Shown here: positions 11,040-21,576 of the stretch, piece by piece
Numbering within the stretch: the first letter of the stretch is position 1
Layout: the number at the start of each line of letters is the position of its first letter
From: Brachypodium distachyon
Lineage: Eukaryota > Streptophyta > Magnoliopsida > Poales > Poaceae
Reading direction: 5' to 3'
DNA length: 64,000 nucleotides
Assembly (NCBI RefSeq): GCF_000005505.3
Contig: NC_016131.3
Span: forward strand, 55,537,355-55,601,354
The notes under the pieces: generated by a model
The model's input: only the letters and a program-made list of their open reading frames with translations
Told to the model about the DNA's origin: nothing
Databases searched by the model: none
Program-made: the position numbers and the translations under genes

Positions 11040-12200
11040 TGCCCCTGTATGGGTTTTGATGAATGATGACAACATGGTTGAGGAACTAATGAGTTACACG
11101 GAGTGTTTCAGGTTTTAGTTTCTCATAAGAGTTGGTTTAACCAGCAGTTATGACCCCTAAAAATTGAAGTATTGGTACTGGCTTGAAGTATGAAGAACGG
11201 TGAAGAACATGAAGAGTACCATTCTTCATAGGTCTTTTCGTAGCTTTTCCTTCACTTGAGTATAGGAACGCCGTACTATTAAGGGGGATTTGAAGTGTGG
11301 AGCTGGTTCAGGTGAAATCTATTCTTCATGTTCAGCTTAGGCGAAAACCATTTTCTGTGTGAGTGTTTTTCGTCGGAGTGAAGAATGAAGCATTTCAGAC
11401 TTCACAGAAACTTCCGCGTGAAGTCTTCACTCTGATTTCAAATGTGTTTAAAAAACTGTCGCTTTCGTGCTTGACCACCTAATCTAACCGTTGTGAGACA
11501 AAGCGATGAAGTGTGAGCTGGAGTCTTAGGAATCACTTTATCCAACGAGTCACAACGGCTAGATCAGCCGTGGCCAAGGCTATATAAGATGACCCACTCC
11601 GAAGGAGTTCGGTGGTGATCCCTGGTGAATTGTTTTGAAGAACACTTGATAAAACCCTTAGATCTGAACTGAGCGTGAAGAATGGGATCCGCTCTCTAGC
11701 CGATCACTTGAAGCTTGTTACTCTTGGTGATTGGCATCACCTAGACGGCTAGGAGTCAGTGTTGAAGAGCAATCGAAGATTGTGATTTGCCATCAACCAG
11801 TCTGTGAAGGTCCGGAGATCATCTTCAGATCTACCACGAGTAACTGGGCGAGACTTAGGTCTTAGCTCAAGAGGTTTGGGTGGACTTGTGTGTCCGCGAG
11901 TCTTTGTGACTCAGTCCCCTCAACGGAGACGTAAGATTGTGCCAACAATTTGAACTTCGGAAAACAAATCCCTATGTTTTCAGTCCTGGTGATTTCGTTC
12001 CTCAACCTTTTACTCTCTGTTGAAGTATAACTGATTCATTGTGTTATGTCTTCATTGTTGCTGCTATAAGCTTATTCAATTTTTCTTCCTTCCGCTGCTA
12101 CTCTTAAATTGCTAAGTGTAATTCCTATTGTTGAAGTACTGTGACTGTCTTCAGTCTTCATATTTTGAAGAAAGAATTAAAACTGGTCACATTCATCCTC
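11040..12200 (+). mobile_element. LTR-like retroelement sequence (possible solo LTR)
   Basis: From the TGTATGGGTTTTGATGAATG at about 11046 the sequence has the character of a grass retroelement LTR with no open frame. It has repeated GAAG/CTTC-rich words and a TATATAAG at about 11580, followed by transcript-like sequence. No second LTR, primer site or target duplication could be identified, so both boundaries and class are tentative. Confidence 0.4.
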
Positions 12201-12252
12201 CATCTGTGACGTACTCGATCTTTCATCGTTTAGTAATATATGTTGTTTAATA

Positions 12253-12487
12253 CTTCCTGCTTTTCACAAAGAATGGCGCACACGCATTTCGAGATCGAAA
12301 TTTGACCAACAATTAGACCACCATTATGCACATTATATGTTATAAATTTTATATCGTTGGAAACATTTTTTCAATATGAATCCAATGATATAATTTTTGT
12401 AGCACCAAATCCTCGTATCATTAGTTTAATTGTTGATCAAATTAAAATCTCAAAATGCGTGCCCCATTCTTTGTGAAAAGGAGGGAG
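12253..12487. mobile_element. Stowaway-like MITE, 235 bp
   Basis: Inverted ends CTTCCTGCTTTTCACAAAGAATG and CATTCTTTGTGAAAAGGAGGGAG are flanked by TA at 12251-12252 and 12488-12489. The body is AT-rich with internal palindromes (GATCGAAATTTGACC-type block) and no coding frame. Confidence 0.85.
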
Positions 12488-12532
12488 TATCAGTTTGTTC
12501 ATTATCATTAATGTATCATGTTTGTAATTTTT

Positions 12533-12536
<4 letters not shown>

Positions 12537-12567
<31 letters not shown>
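12537..12567. repeat. (TA)n microsatellite
   Basis: An uninterrupted TA dinucleotide run of about 15 units. Confidence 0.95.
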
Positions 12568-12568
<1 letters not shown>

Positions 12569-12651
12569 GTTTGCAACTATACTTTTAGTACTGACTAACT
12601 TTGTTTTAATATCTTTTCGAACATTAGAGTGTGCCTGAAGCCCTCATAGGG

Positions 12652-13023
12652 CTAAAAAAACCTGCAACACATGTGTTCATTTGACTTTGACCAGGCACAA
12701 ATATTGTCCTGGACGTATAAATTAGTCCCATGTGAACATGTGTTATTGTGGTCTTGAAATTTGTTAGGGATAAGCCAGTCGCTGTGCAGGCAACATGTGG
12801 CACGATTAGGTGCTAATTTGATGACAGCCGTGTGCTCTTGAATCATAGCTGCTATATGCAATAGATGGTTAGCACAACAATGTAGAATTGTAGCAAATGC
12901 AGCTTTTCCAACCAAACTGTGTGGATATCTTCCGGCAATATAAGACACAATCAATATAGCTGGTCCCCAGAACAACAACGTTTTCTGCATGGCATGGGAA
13001 GAAAAATTAAAGTTAATATCCAA
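12652..13023 (-). CDS. possible orphan exon, unrecognised
   Basis: This minus-strand open frame of up to 123 codons contains a hydrophobic stretch (LLFWGPAILIVSYIAG), then His/Cys-rich sequence. A good acceptor (CATGCCATGCAG, at about 12986-12997) directly precedes the hydrophobic part, as if it were the last exon of a membrane protein. No partner exon was found upstream. It may be a gene remnant or chance. Confidence 0.22.
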   Translation of the reverse strand: MDINFNFSSHAMQKTLLFWGPAILIVSYIAGRYPHSLVGKAAFATILHCCANHLLHIAAMIQEHTAVIKLAPNRATCCLHSDWLIPNKFQDHNNTCSHGTNLYVQDNICAWSKSNEHMCCRFF

Positions 13024-13327
13024 ACAGCACTCTGAAACACAATAGACAGCAATGTTTTCCCGTGTTTCTACTCAGCTCATCAATTGCGCACTTGTATCTA
13101 TTGACTTATAAGAATGCTGGAAAGTGCATCTTTGAATATGACTAGGCCATGCTGAAGAATATACAGGACAGTTAAGTTTGGATCATCTTCTTGAGCGACA
13201 GACCAGCAAAAGCACAATATTCTAGTTTGAAGGGCTGAAGTGACTTGTAATTGAATGCCTGTCGTGTGCATATAGGATATTGTGATCTATAGAAATGTAA
13301 TGTACCCAAAAAAAAGGAAGTGTATTA

Positions 13328-13389
13328 CTCCCTCCGTCCGGAAATAAGTGACATGAATTTGTATAAGTCTTATTTTAGGACGGAGGGAG
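13328..13389. mobile_element. very short Stowaway MITE (62 bp)
   Basis: Ends CTCCCTCCGTCCGGAAATAAG and CTTATTTTAGGACGGAGGGAG with TA at 13326-13327 and 13390-13391. Little more than the two inverted repeats remains. Confidence 0.9.
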
Positions 13390-13499
13390 TAGAAAATGTC
13401 AAATCTCTTTTTCTACCGTGCATCATGTGTGTTCTTACTTCTCACAATATTTTTCATTCTGTGTTGGATTGAACTTTGTCTGGTGTTTCGTGTAAGTTT

Positions 13500-13790
13500 G
13501 TGTTGAGAATTACTCTATGATTTTGCTGGATGTAGTTTCAATGTATGGCAATTACTTTTATGAGTTAATAGATGTAGTTTTAATGTTAAGAAATTATTTA
13601 TCATATGTTTTAGATGTAACTATAAATGTTAAAAGTTACTTTGTTGACTTTTTAAGATGTAATTGTGATGTTAAAAGTTACTTTTTTGGGCGTGTAAAGT
13701 TTTTCTTTCTTACTTTGTAATTTTTGCAAAGTGTTCCATTCCTATTGCTAAAGTAAGTTTCTGCCGATTTTTCTTGGGCGTGTAAAGTTT
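13500..13790. repeat. short degenerate tandem repeats
   Basis: Three imperfect ~60-bp units share TTTTAGATGTAA...ATGTTAAAAGTTACTTT (about 13560-13690). GGGCGTGTAAAGTTTTTC then occurs twice, near 13688 and 13776. No coding potential is apparent. Confidence 0.6.
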
Positions 13791-14013
13791 TTCAAATCGC
13801 ATGAAGGAAGCAACCCAATGTGGGCGTGCTAGAAAATTTCCAAGTGAAGGGATGCTAAGAAAGGAAAACTTCTCCAGCGTGCTAGACTCACTTATGGGAC
13901 CCACAGACCGAATAAAAAAAATACTCTGTCTTGCTCATTCCTCTCCCGCGAAATCCCCAATCCTTTCCCACGAAAATCCCTGATACCCCCAAATCTTCTC
14001 CAGGGATCTGCAC

Positions 14014-14700
14014 CTAGCTCAATCTTCTATAGGGATCTGCACCTAGCTCCTCTTTGTCTTCAACCGCATCGGCGAGACGACTGCCGGCGCTTCCACCTCT
14101 AGGAGCTTCTCCCTTTCCATGGGGTGAGGCACACGACTTCTTTCCATTGCCTTCAATTGAATCAACTGAATTTTTAATCCAAGAGTTGATCCATTGCTCA
14201 TTCTCCTTTTTTGTCCTATTGGTGTAGCCTCTTCTTTGTTCTTCATCTGGATTGCTTTCTTCATGGTCTCCTTCATGATGTGTATTTTGTGCAGCAGACA
14301 TTGGAGAGGTGGAATCGACCAGCGATGAAGAAAGGCCAGCTCCGTAAGCTCTAAAGAAGGCGCCGGATTCAACCGACAATGTTGAAATGCCTGCTCCGTT
14401 AGCTTCAAAGAAGGCGCCGGATTCGACCGGTGACGATGAATGCCTAGGTTGACCTCCTCCATAGGTAAGATGTGTGGGTGGCCTGAAATTGGTTCGGTAT
14501 GGAGCTTGCATGTTTCCTAGGTTGTATGCATGGATCTGGTGGATGCCCCGGTGCTGACCAAAGGGGTTGATGCTTGGATGATGACAAGGATGCATGTTGG
14601 AGGGATATTGAGAGGATGAGAGTAAGTTCATGGCAGCAGCTTGGATGTGTTGTTGGTATAGGCTATTTTGATTTTCTGGATGGTGGACGATTGGGCTCCA
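14014..14700 (-). pseudogene. PIF/Harbinger ORF1-like (Myb/SANT type) fragment
   Basis: This minus-strand frame of about 205 codons has an N-terminal Ser/Pro/His/Gln-rich low-complexity part, two near-identical Ser-Gly-Ala-Phe-Phe repeats, then a short block (KKENEQWINSWIKNSVDSIEGNGKKS). That block resembles the start of the Myb/SANT-like domain in ORF1 of grass PIF/Pong/Harbinger elements. The rest of that domain is missing and the frame runs into unrelated sequence. No transposase lies next to it. I read it as a relic, not a host gene. Confidence 0.55.
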
Positions 14701-15156
14701 TTTTTTGGATGTGTGTTGTTTCTAAAATTCTGAATTAGCCAACGGCTAGCGGCAATGGTATTTTTCTTTTGAATGCATCAGCTGAGCCCAAGTGCCGAAC
14801 TTTTCCTAGGCCCCACAAAAGTCAAACGAAAGTTGGAACCGGATCATGTACTAGTATCGATGTCCCAAATTTTTTCTTAGCTCGCAGTAGTACTTTTTAC
14901 CCTCTTAGCTATGCTTCTTGACCAACGCTGGGCTTGCTTTGCTCTAGTAATGAAACGCAGCCACGGAGCAGCTTTGACGGGGGCAAAACCACAAAAGAAG
15001 CCCGCGCTCGCGTTAGGATTTCTGCTTTTGGAAACAATTAATGGACACGGATGCAGAAGCGCTTTCCTAATCGGGACCACGATTCCCGTTAGAAAATGGT
15101 TTTGAAGGAAGAATATATATCTCACACGTAGCACAAAACAGTTTCCTTACATGGTA

Positions 15157-15269
15157 CTCCCTCCGTTTCATCATTCTTGTTTCAAATTTGTTCAAAAATG
15201 AATGTATCTATTCCTAAAAAAAGTATAGATACATGTAATATTTTGACAAGAATCATGGAATGGAGTGAA
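15157..15269. mobile_element. Stowaway MITE, decayed right end
   Basis: The left end CTCCCTCCGTTTCATCATTCTTG pairs with a mutated right end (CAAGAATCATGGAATGGAGTGAA). TA lies at 15155-15156 and 15270-15271. It shares the internal GATACATGTAATATTTTGACAAG block with the Stowaways at 4541, 41939 and 63527. Confidence 0.8.
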
Positions 15270-15274
15270 TAGTT

Positions 15275-17425
15275 AAATTGAGAAATAATAAACCTGACAC
15301 CAACTGCGAAGCCACCTCCTAGAAGTCCATCCAACACAACAGAACGACGCATCACAGCTGTACCCACGATTTGATTCTTGTTCGACCATTGCCACCACAG
15401 CAGGTACTCCGCCGCTTCCCAGCCCACCGGATGACTCTACTTGCAGCTCCACCGATGAGCAGAATGTATCCTACACTAATCTGCTTTCTTTGCTCCTTTG
15501 CCCATCTGCTCCAGATTGGATTAGAAACCATGTAAGGGCCGTTCGTTTCATTCCATCCCTGCAGGGATCAACGGGATTATCAAGATTATAGGTTAAATTC
15601 CACTAAATCCTTGCGGATCCTTCTCAAACCATGTCTAACCAAACATGTCCTTAGCTTTCTCAAACAGAAGCCCCCTACACACAAAAATAATAATATAACG
15701 GGTCCTCTCCCATCCGTTTTTTAACTACACGAGTATGAGTGATTTTTCTAAAACAACATCTAAATTGGGATGGAGGGAGAGGGAGGGGAGCGAACTGTTC
15801 ATGTTTACAATTTAGTTTGAGCATGTAGAAACAAACAACCAAGTTTTAGCATTACAAGATCTCGTTGTAGAATTCACGTATGCACTTTCTCCACAATTAG
15901 GCTTTCTATATGTGAAACGATATCTATCGATCGATCGATTGAGCCGACACCTTCTTTTAGTTGATCTCCCTTTTCCCATGGCGTTTCACTTTGGTGCAAA
16001 AAATTGCCGTCTCCCTTCCTCTTCTCCTTTCTTCTCCGATCCTTTGCCATTCCTCTGCGCTAGCCGCTAGGTGGAGCTTACAGAGCTCGGCCATACTGTA
16101 TCATTTCACTGGAGATCGAGTTGGAGCTCAAGTCAGAAGTTTACACGCCACCGAGCTCGGAAAGGTGGTGAGTGTGGGTGGATTTTTCATGTCGCAGTCG
16201 CTTTTTTGTTCAAGAGAAAAGAGGATTTGATGTACACGCGCAATTTTAGTTTAGCCGGTAACACTACACTACTCCAGTATGTCGTCGTCCAATAATTATT
16301 CGTTTTTAACGGTACCACACAATTTTTTGGTTCTACAAACAATAATACTCGAAAAATGGTGGGGCCGCACCATGATTGATTGGTCGGGCCTGCCAGTCGG
16401 TCGTGCCAACCACACCGCTGCTCCTCCAGCTGGGACCACTCAACGCCTCCCGGGCCCCGCTTCCAGAGAGCCTCGCTCCCGTGGCCTTTCGTGCACGCAC
16501 CCCGGAATCCTCGCACTAACGCAGACAGGTGGGCCCAATCAAGCGCCCGTGAAGTTCGGCCTCAGGTGGGCCCGCGACAGCGGCCGCTCGCTGGTTCTGG
16601 CGGCCGACCCGACGCGTTGTTCCAGCTGCAGACGCGCTGCGCGGCGCACTCCTGTCACAGGAATGAAGCATAGAAAAATCGCAACAGATCCGCTATGGCC
16701 ACACGAGACAGTGGACTCTCGCTCTCAGGCCGAGGGACACCAGCTGAATAAACCCAATAGATTTTTCAAGCGCTTATTTGTTTCTCCCTGCCGCCTGTCC
16801 AGCCAGACTCGAAATGTAAAAAGACACTTTCGGAGCTCAATGAGCTTCCCTTCATAGATGACATATAAGGAACCGAGGGATTTTTGGTTTTCAGGAGGAG
16901 ACACCTGTTTTCTACCGGTTGTTCAATAAACTCGAATTGCATAGAGGAGAAGCTATATACCCAATGTACCCAAAAAATGTTTTCTACGGCTTCTCTCGGA
17001 GCCCCTCATTGACCTATCCTATGTCCTGAATATCAGTGTTTAAGTTTCATGGCCAATCTCCGAATGCGAATTCTACCTCACGAACGACACCCACCAGTCT
17101 TTGTGACAATAATGTTTCAGAAATTTCTGCAAAAAAAAAGAAAACGTTCCAGAGAAAAATACCAAAATAACTTTAGAACAGGAATTTTTGTATACATTGC
17201 AACCAGAAATTTTCTGCACAAATGAAGGGACATATAAAGGTGGGTGTGCCTTTTTCTTATCCTAGAAGAATCACCTCTCCCGCACGACGGCCAGTAAGAC
17301 GTCCTGGCCCCACCTGCAGGGAGACAGCGGTCGCCAATGGACCCACCTGTCAGCCGCAGCACACGAGGGCGTCCGGCTTAAGTCTGCCTGGTGCCCTTAA
17401 AAGTATCTCTCACGGCACAACGGCC
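15275..17425. other. intergenic stretch upstream of SYP132, no gene recognised
   Basis: This holds fragmentary frames only. 16370-16700 is GC-rich with GGGCCC/GTGGGCCC words typical of grass promoters or captured DNA, but I find no domain or consistent splice structure. A coding-like minus-strand stretch at 15290-15520 ends at a possible donor (CAG|GTTTATT, about 15297) but could not be tied to a family. Confidence 0.35.
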
Positions 17426-17560
17426 ACCTCTCTCTTTCTCTCTCTCTCCTTGCCGTCTGCCTGTTTCTCTCTCCTCGCCGCGCCGCCATGAACAACCTCC
17501 TCACTGTAAGTCCCCCCACGCCCCCCTCCCTCTCTCTCTCTGCCTCCCTCCCTCTCCTCT
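17425..17560 (+). promoter_or_regulatory. pyrimidine-rich leader around the SYP132 start
   Basis: Dense CT runs (CTCTCTTTCTCTCTCTCTCC and similar) lie immediately before the ATG at 17488 and continue into intron 1. CT-rich leaders are common in constitutively expressed plant genes. No TATA box was assigned with confidence. Confidence 0.45.
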
Positions 17561-20500
17561 GATCTTCTCGCGCGGGTTCCCTTAATTGCTTCGCCGAGTG
17601 GCGGGGGATCCAGCGCGCCAGCTCGAGATCTGAGCGGGGCCTCTCGCCGTTCCCCCCTCCAGCACGGGGCTTCGAATTCGGGGAAGGACGCTGGTCTGCC
17701 GCTAGGAGCTCGAAGTCGGCTGCGCTTGATCTGCTTGTTTGTGTTGTGTGAGGAGCTGTGGGCTGGTTGTTGTTTTTGTAACTCACCGGGATGTGCAGCA
17801 GTTCAAGGACGGTCGTTCTGATTTTATCTGAGCTTTCTGCTTAGCCTGGAGTAAATTTTGGTTTGATTTTATGGTTACGGTTCCATTGATTGTTGGGTTC
17901 AACACTCATAATGGTCAAGCTGACAGTAGTTATTGGAACAGTCAAAATAACTAGTTATGAATTTCTGTGACTTTGATGTGCCGGAAAACTCCAGAACGGT
18001 CTTCTGGGGATCTTTGGTTCTTTGTGCACTATGTCATAAATTATGGATGATTTGCGACGGGAAGGAAGTGTTTGAATTTGGAAAATGACAGCTCGAATAT
18101 CTTTGGCAGTTTATCTGTTCTGTTATGAATGTAGGCTTATGGTTATAATAATGTCACCTGGGGCACAATCCTGTTAGTTTGAGCTGGTGAAACTAGCACA
18201 TTTGGCTTGTCAGATTGGATTCACAAAAATCTTGCCTTCTTCGGTACAAGTGCTGCAGTACATGTGTTACCTATTCTAAACATTCCAATTTTGTAGGATT
18301 CCTTTGAGCTTCCTCGGCGGGATTCCTCAAGAGATGGGGACATTGAAATGGGAATGCATCAGGCTGATGCTTCAGATAATTTAAAAGGTTTCTTAAAAAA
18401 GGTGCTGCTTATGAAATTCTTTAGTCTACGTGTCTTTGCCTTGTGTAACAGCTCTGTGTTTCCAGTTTCGCACTTCAGATTAATGATATGATGCTTTCAT
18501 ACACAGGTTGATGGAATCGAGGGCCTAATTGCTAAGCTGACGAATCTCTTGACTAAGCTCCAGGTCCATTCATTTATACTCCAATCTTGTTCATTTATCT
18601 CTGTCTCTGGTCCTTATCCTATGTTGATGTAGATTTTTGTTGCAACAATGTAATCTTGTGTCCCAGTAATAAGTTCCTTGATGAATTTATCAAAGCCATA
18701 CAATTTATATAATATGTACACCTCGTTGTTGCTTGCAGACTGCAAATGAGGAATCAAAAGCAGTTACAAAAGCAAGCGCCATGAAAGGTGAGAACTTGCG
18801 TACTTTAGCAGAGCTAAACCTTATCCAAAATGAATGTGCACTCTCTTGAAAATTCCACTATTACTTATGGTCAGATGCAACGATACTTTTTTATAGCAAT
18901 TAAGCAACGGATGGAGAAAGATATCGATGAAGTGGGGAAAATTGCTCGTACGGCAAAGACCAAAGTTGATGAACTGGAAAAAGATGTATGCTTTCACTTG
19001 ACTGTGTTTATGGATGGCATTCTCTCTTAGTAATATCTGCATAAGTTAAAAGATAGGCATCCTTATTGTTTAATGCCCCTGTGAAACAGAACTTATCAAA
19101 TAGGCAGAAACCTGGATGCGGTAAAGGGTCTGCGGTAGATCGATCAAGAGAGCAGACCACTGGGTAATTTACTGTTGATTTGTGTGTTTGATTGGGAGCC
19201 TGCTTGAATTAGTTGTTCCTGACCAACCACACTTGCTGATCTCTACAGAGCAGTGAAAAAGAAATTGAAGGAACGGATGGATGATTTTCAGGTACTGTGC
19301 TCCCCTAGCTGGATTACCGAATATACCATGTTTGTGATGATTCTCCTGCTCTGTGATTAAATATTTTCCAAAATGGTCCTTCAATACAGCAGACAATGAA
19401 GATTTAAAACTAGTCCATATTTCCATTTTGGCTATTTTTATATGCTTCTTCGAGCAGCAGGGAGAAATCACTCTGTTTTCGCATGCATATGGACCATCCA
19501 AGTATAATAAGTCTGAATATCTACTCATCTAGCTTTTTTTTTACCACGTAAAGTACCTCTTTATTCATCAAACGATGCATGCTCCTCCAAGAGGAACTCA
19601 AGGACAATCTGGCCTTCACAATCAACACCTAGCTTTTTATTAAAGAGGAAGTGGCTTCATTGGTACCTGTATGTTTTTCTTAAAGTTAAAAAATATGTTT
19701 AGCTAATGATCCCACTTTCATTAACCCCTCGATGTTAAGATTCTAGAAGAGCCATGTGTTTCTTATTTGCTATGATAGTATGAGTACCTGCTATCATTCA
19801 GATGTCTTGGAGGAAGTTGTGGATTACATTTAACATGTTGCACTCTGTGAGTGATATCGTGTTACTCTCTGACACAGGTTTTGAGAGAATCAATCCGTCA
19901 GGAGTACCGTGAAGTTGTTGAAAGAAGGGTGTTTACAGTAACTGGTAATCGCCCTGATGAGGAGGTAAATAGTTGCGACAACTTCGATCTATGGTTAACA
20001 TTTGTATGTTGCTTCGCTATGATTTTTTTATACTGTGCCTCATGTTGTTGCTTTGGAACCTGCAGACAATTGACGATTTAATAGAGACTGGGAGAAGTGA
20101 ACAAATTTTCAAAGATGCGGTCCAACAGCAGGGGAGAGGCCAGGTTTGTATTATGACATGGTCATTACTAATTGTGGGAGGATGCATCAAAATCTCATCA
20201 GGATGATCTTTTCTTTTCCAGGTATTGGATACCGTAGCTGAGATACAGGAACGACATGATGCTGTAAGGGATCTAGAGAGGAAGCTTCTGGAGTTGCAGC
20301 AGGTTACCTTTATTTGCATTAGCTCTTACGTAATCCTATAGTTTACTTCACAGACATGTGAATACAATGAGATAGAATGTCTTAATAATTCCCTATTTGC
20401 TTTGTTCTGCCATGTAGATATTCCTGGATATGGCAGTATTGGTTGAGGCTCAAGGAGATATGATCAACCACATAGAGACACATGTATGAGTCGCTGCTGT

Positions 20501-20725
20501 TACAAACAGTTATTTGAAGCAAGCAAACTGAATGTTGCTAACATCTCATTGTCTTGTTCCAAGGTTTCAAATGCCACCAACCACATACAGCAAGGTGTGG
20601 GTGCTCTCCAGAACGCAAAGAAGCTGCAGAAGAACTCGAGGAAGTGGATGTGCTATGCCATCATCCTTCTCCTTGTCATTGTGGCCATCATTATCCTCGC
20701 GGTTATCCAGCCATGGAAGAAGTAA
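17488..20725 (+). CDS. SYP132: Qa-SNARE syntaxin of plants, SYP132 type
   Basis: The protein is a plasma-membrane syntaxin for secretory vesicle fusion and cytokinesis. Exons: 17488-17505, 18297-18401, 18507-18563, 18739-18787, 18897-18985, 19090-19163, 19249-19291, 19878-19964, 20066-20143, 20222-20302, 20418-20483, 20564-20725. They join in frame to 302 residues, the usual family length. The N-terminus ([18 protein letters not shown]) and the Habc helices match the SYP13 subfamily. The SNARE helix holds [16 protein letters not shown], with the zero-layer Gln at about 239. A single membrane span (about 277-298) ends near PWKK. The first exon codes for only six residues. It is convergent with the ankyrin gene. 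The SYP132 subgroup name is by similarity; the family call is firm. Confidence 0.95.
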
Positions 20726-20865
20726 CGCCTGAGCACGGACAGAAACCGAAGATCTTCTCGGGATATATATATATATATCGCTTTTTTCTTTTCTTTATCT
20801 GTTTGTGCAATGTGTGTAGTTCTGTGGCCGATTTACACTCCTTTGTCGCCTGTACGTATGTTTCA

Positions 20866-21145
20866 ACAAGACAAAGCCCATATTGTTTGCCCCCTGACTG
20901 GGCGCTGCTATTGGTTTGCGAGTTTCATATGCTCTAATTGGTCAAAACTGGTGAATGTGAAACGCGATTGTGCATCCTGATTCCTGAATCTTGACATCTT
21001 TCTATTGCAGTTGTGCACCAATAATGACAACGTGCAAGAACATTTTGCCATTTGTTGCTGGTTTTAGACAAGCACATTCGTCCTGGGTCTGATCATTGCT
21101 GACGCCTTGCTCTTGAACGACATCCAGGGGCTTAAAGTACTTCGT
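20866..21145 (-). pseudogene. truncated copy of the CRR42 3' end
   Basis: This stretch is a diverged direct copy of 25153-25441. On the minus strand it still reads as the C-terminal part of the CRR42 gene (KYFKPLDVVQEQGVSNDQTQDE) plus the downstream flank. The stop codon of the intact copy has changed, and the coding part upstream of the Lys-Tyr-Phe is missing or scrambled past about 21145. The copy begins about 140 bp after the SYP132 stop, so it probably overlaps that gene's 3' UTR in antisense. Confidence 0.8.
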
Positions 21146-21333
21146 GCAGAAGGAATCAGGATGCACAGTCAGGTAGGGTGCCGACGGTTATGAGCAACTT
21201 GGTTGTTCTTTCAACTCATCTTTCTACCATAGTCATATAATGTCTCATATCCAAATTTAGTTAAAACATTGAGAAAGAAAAGGAAAAAATCTAGTTATGG
21301 ATATATAGTACCAAAAAATTCCAATGCAACTAT

Positions 21334-21550
21334 TAGTGGTGGCGGTCACTTTTAGACCGTGTCACTCATTGATTTTGGCACCTCAATAGTTGAGACGAGA
21401 ACGGATATGAAATTATACAACCTATGATACGTAATAAATAATAGGGCAACATTCTTTTCGAACATGTAATGTATTTTCTTTCTTCTTTCAAAAAAAAATG
21501 TAATGTATTTTCTGGTCCGTACCAATACATGAGTACTGTGCTAGTTCTTG
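21334..21550. repeat. dispersed noncoding repeat, copy A
   Basis: It shares GTCAC(T/A)TTTAGACCGTG, ATGAGAA(C/T)GGATATGAA, ATGTAATGTATTTTCT and TGTGCTAGTT blocks, in order, with the two tandem copies at 33155-33340 and 33341-33525 inside an HDA15 intron. Copy A has a small internal duplication of the ATGTAATGTATTTTCT block. No terminal inverted repeat was seen. Confidence 0.75.
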
Positions 21551-21576
21551 ACGGATTGGCATATGACATTTCCTGC

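Noticed and set aside
16279..16857. 192-codon plus-strand frame upstream of SYP132
   Set aside because: Open only because of GC-rich composition; low-complexity Pro/Arg/Ser translation, no leader, splice pattern or domain.
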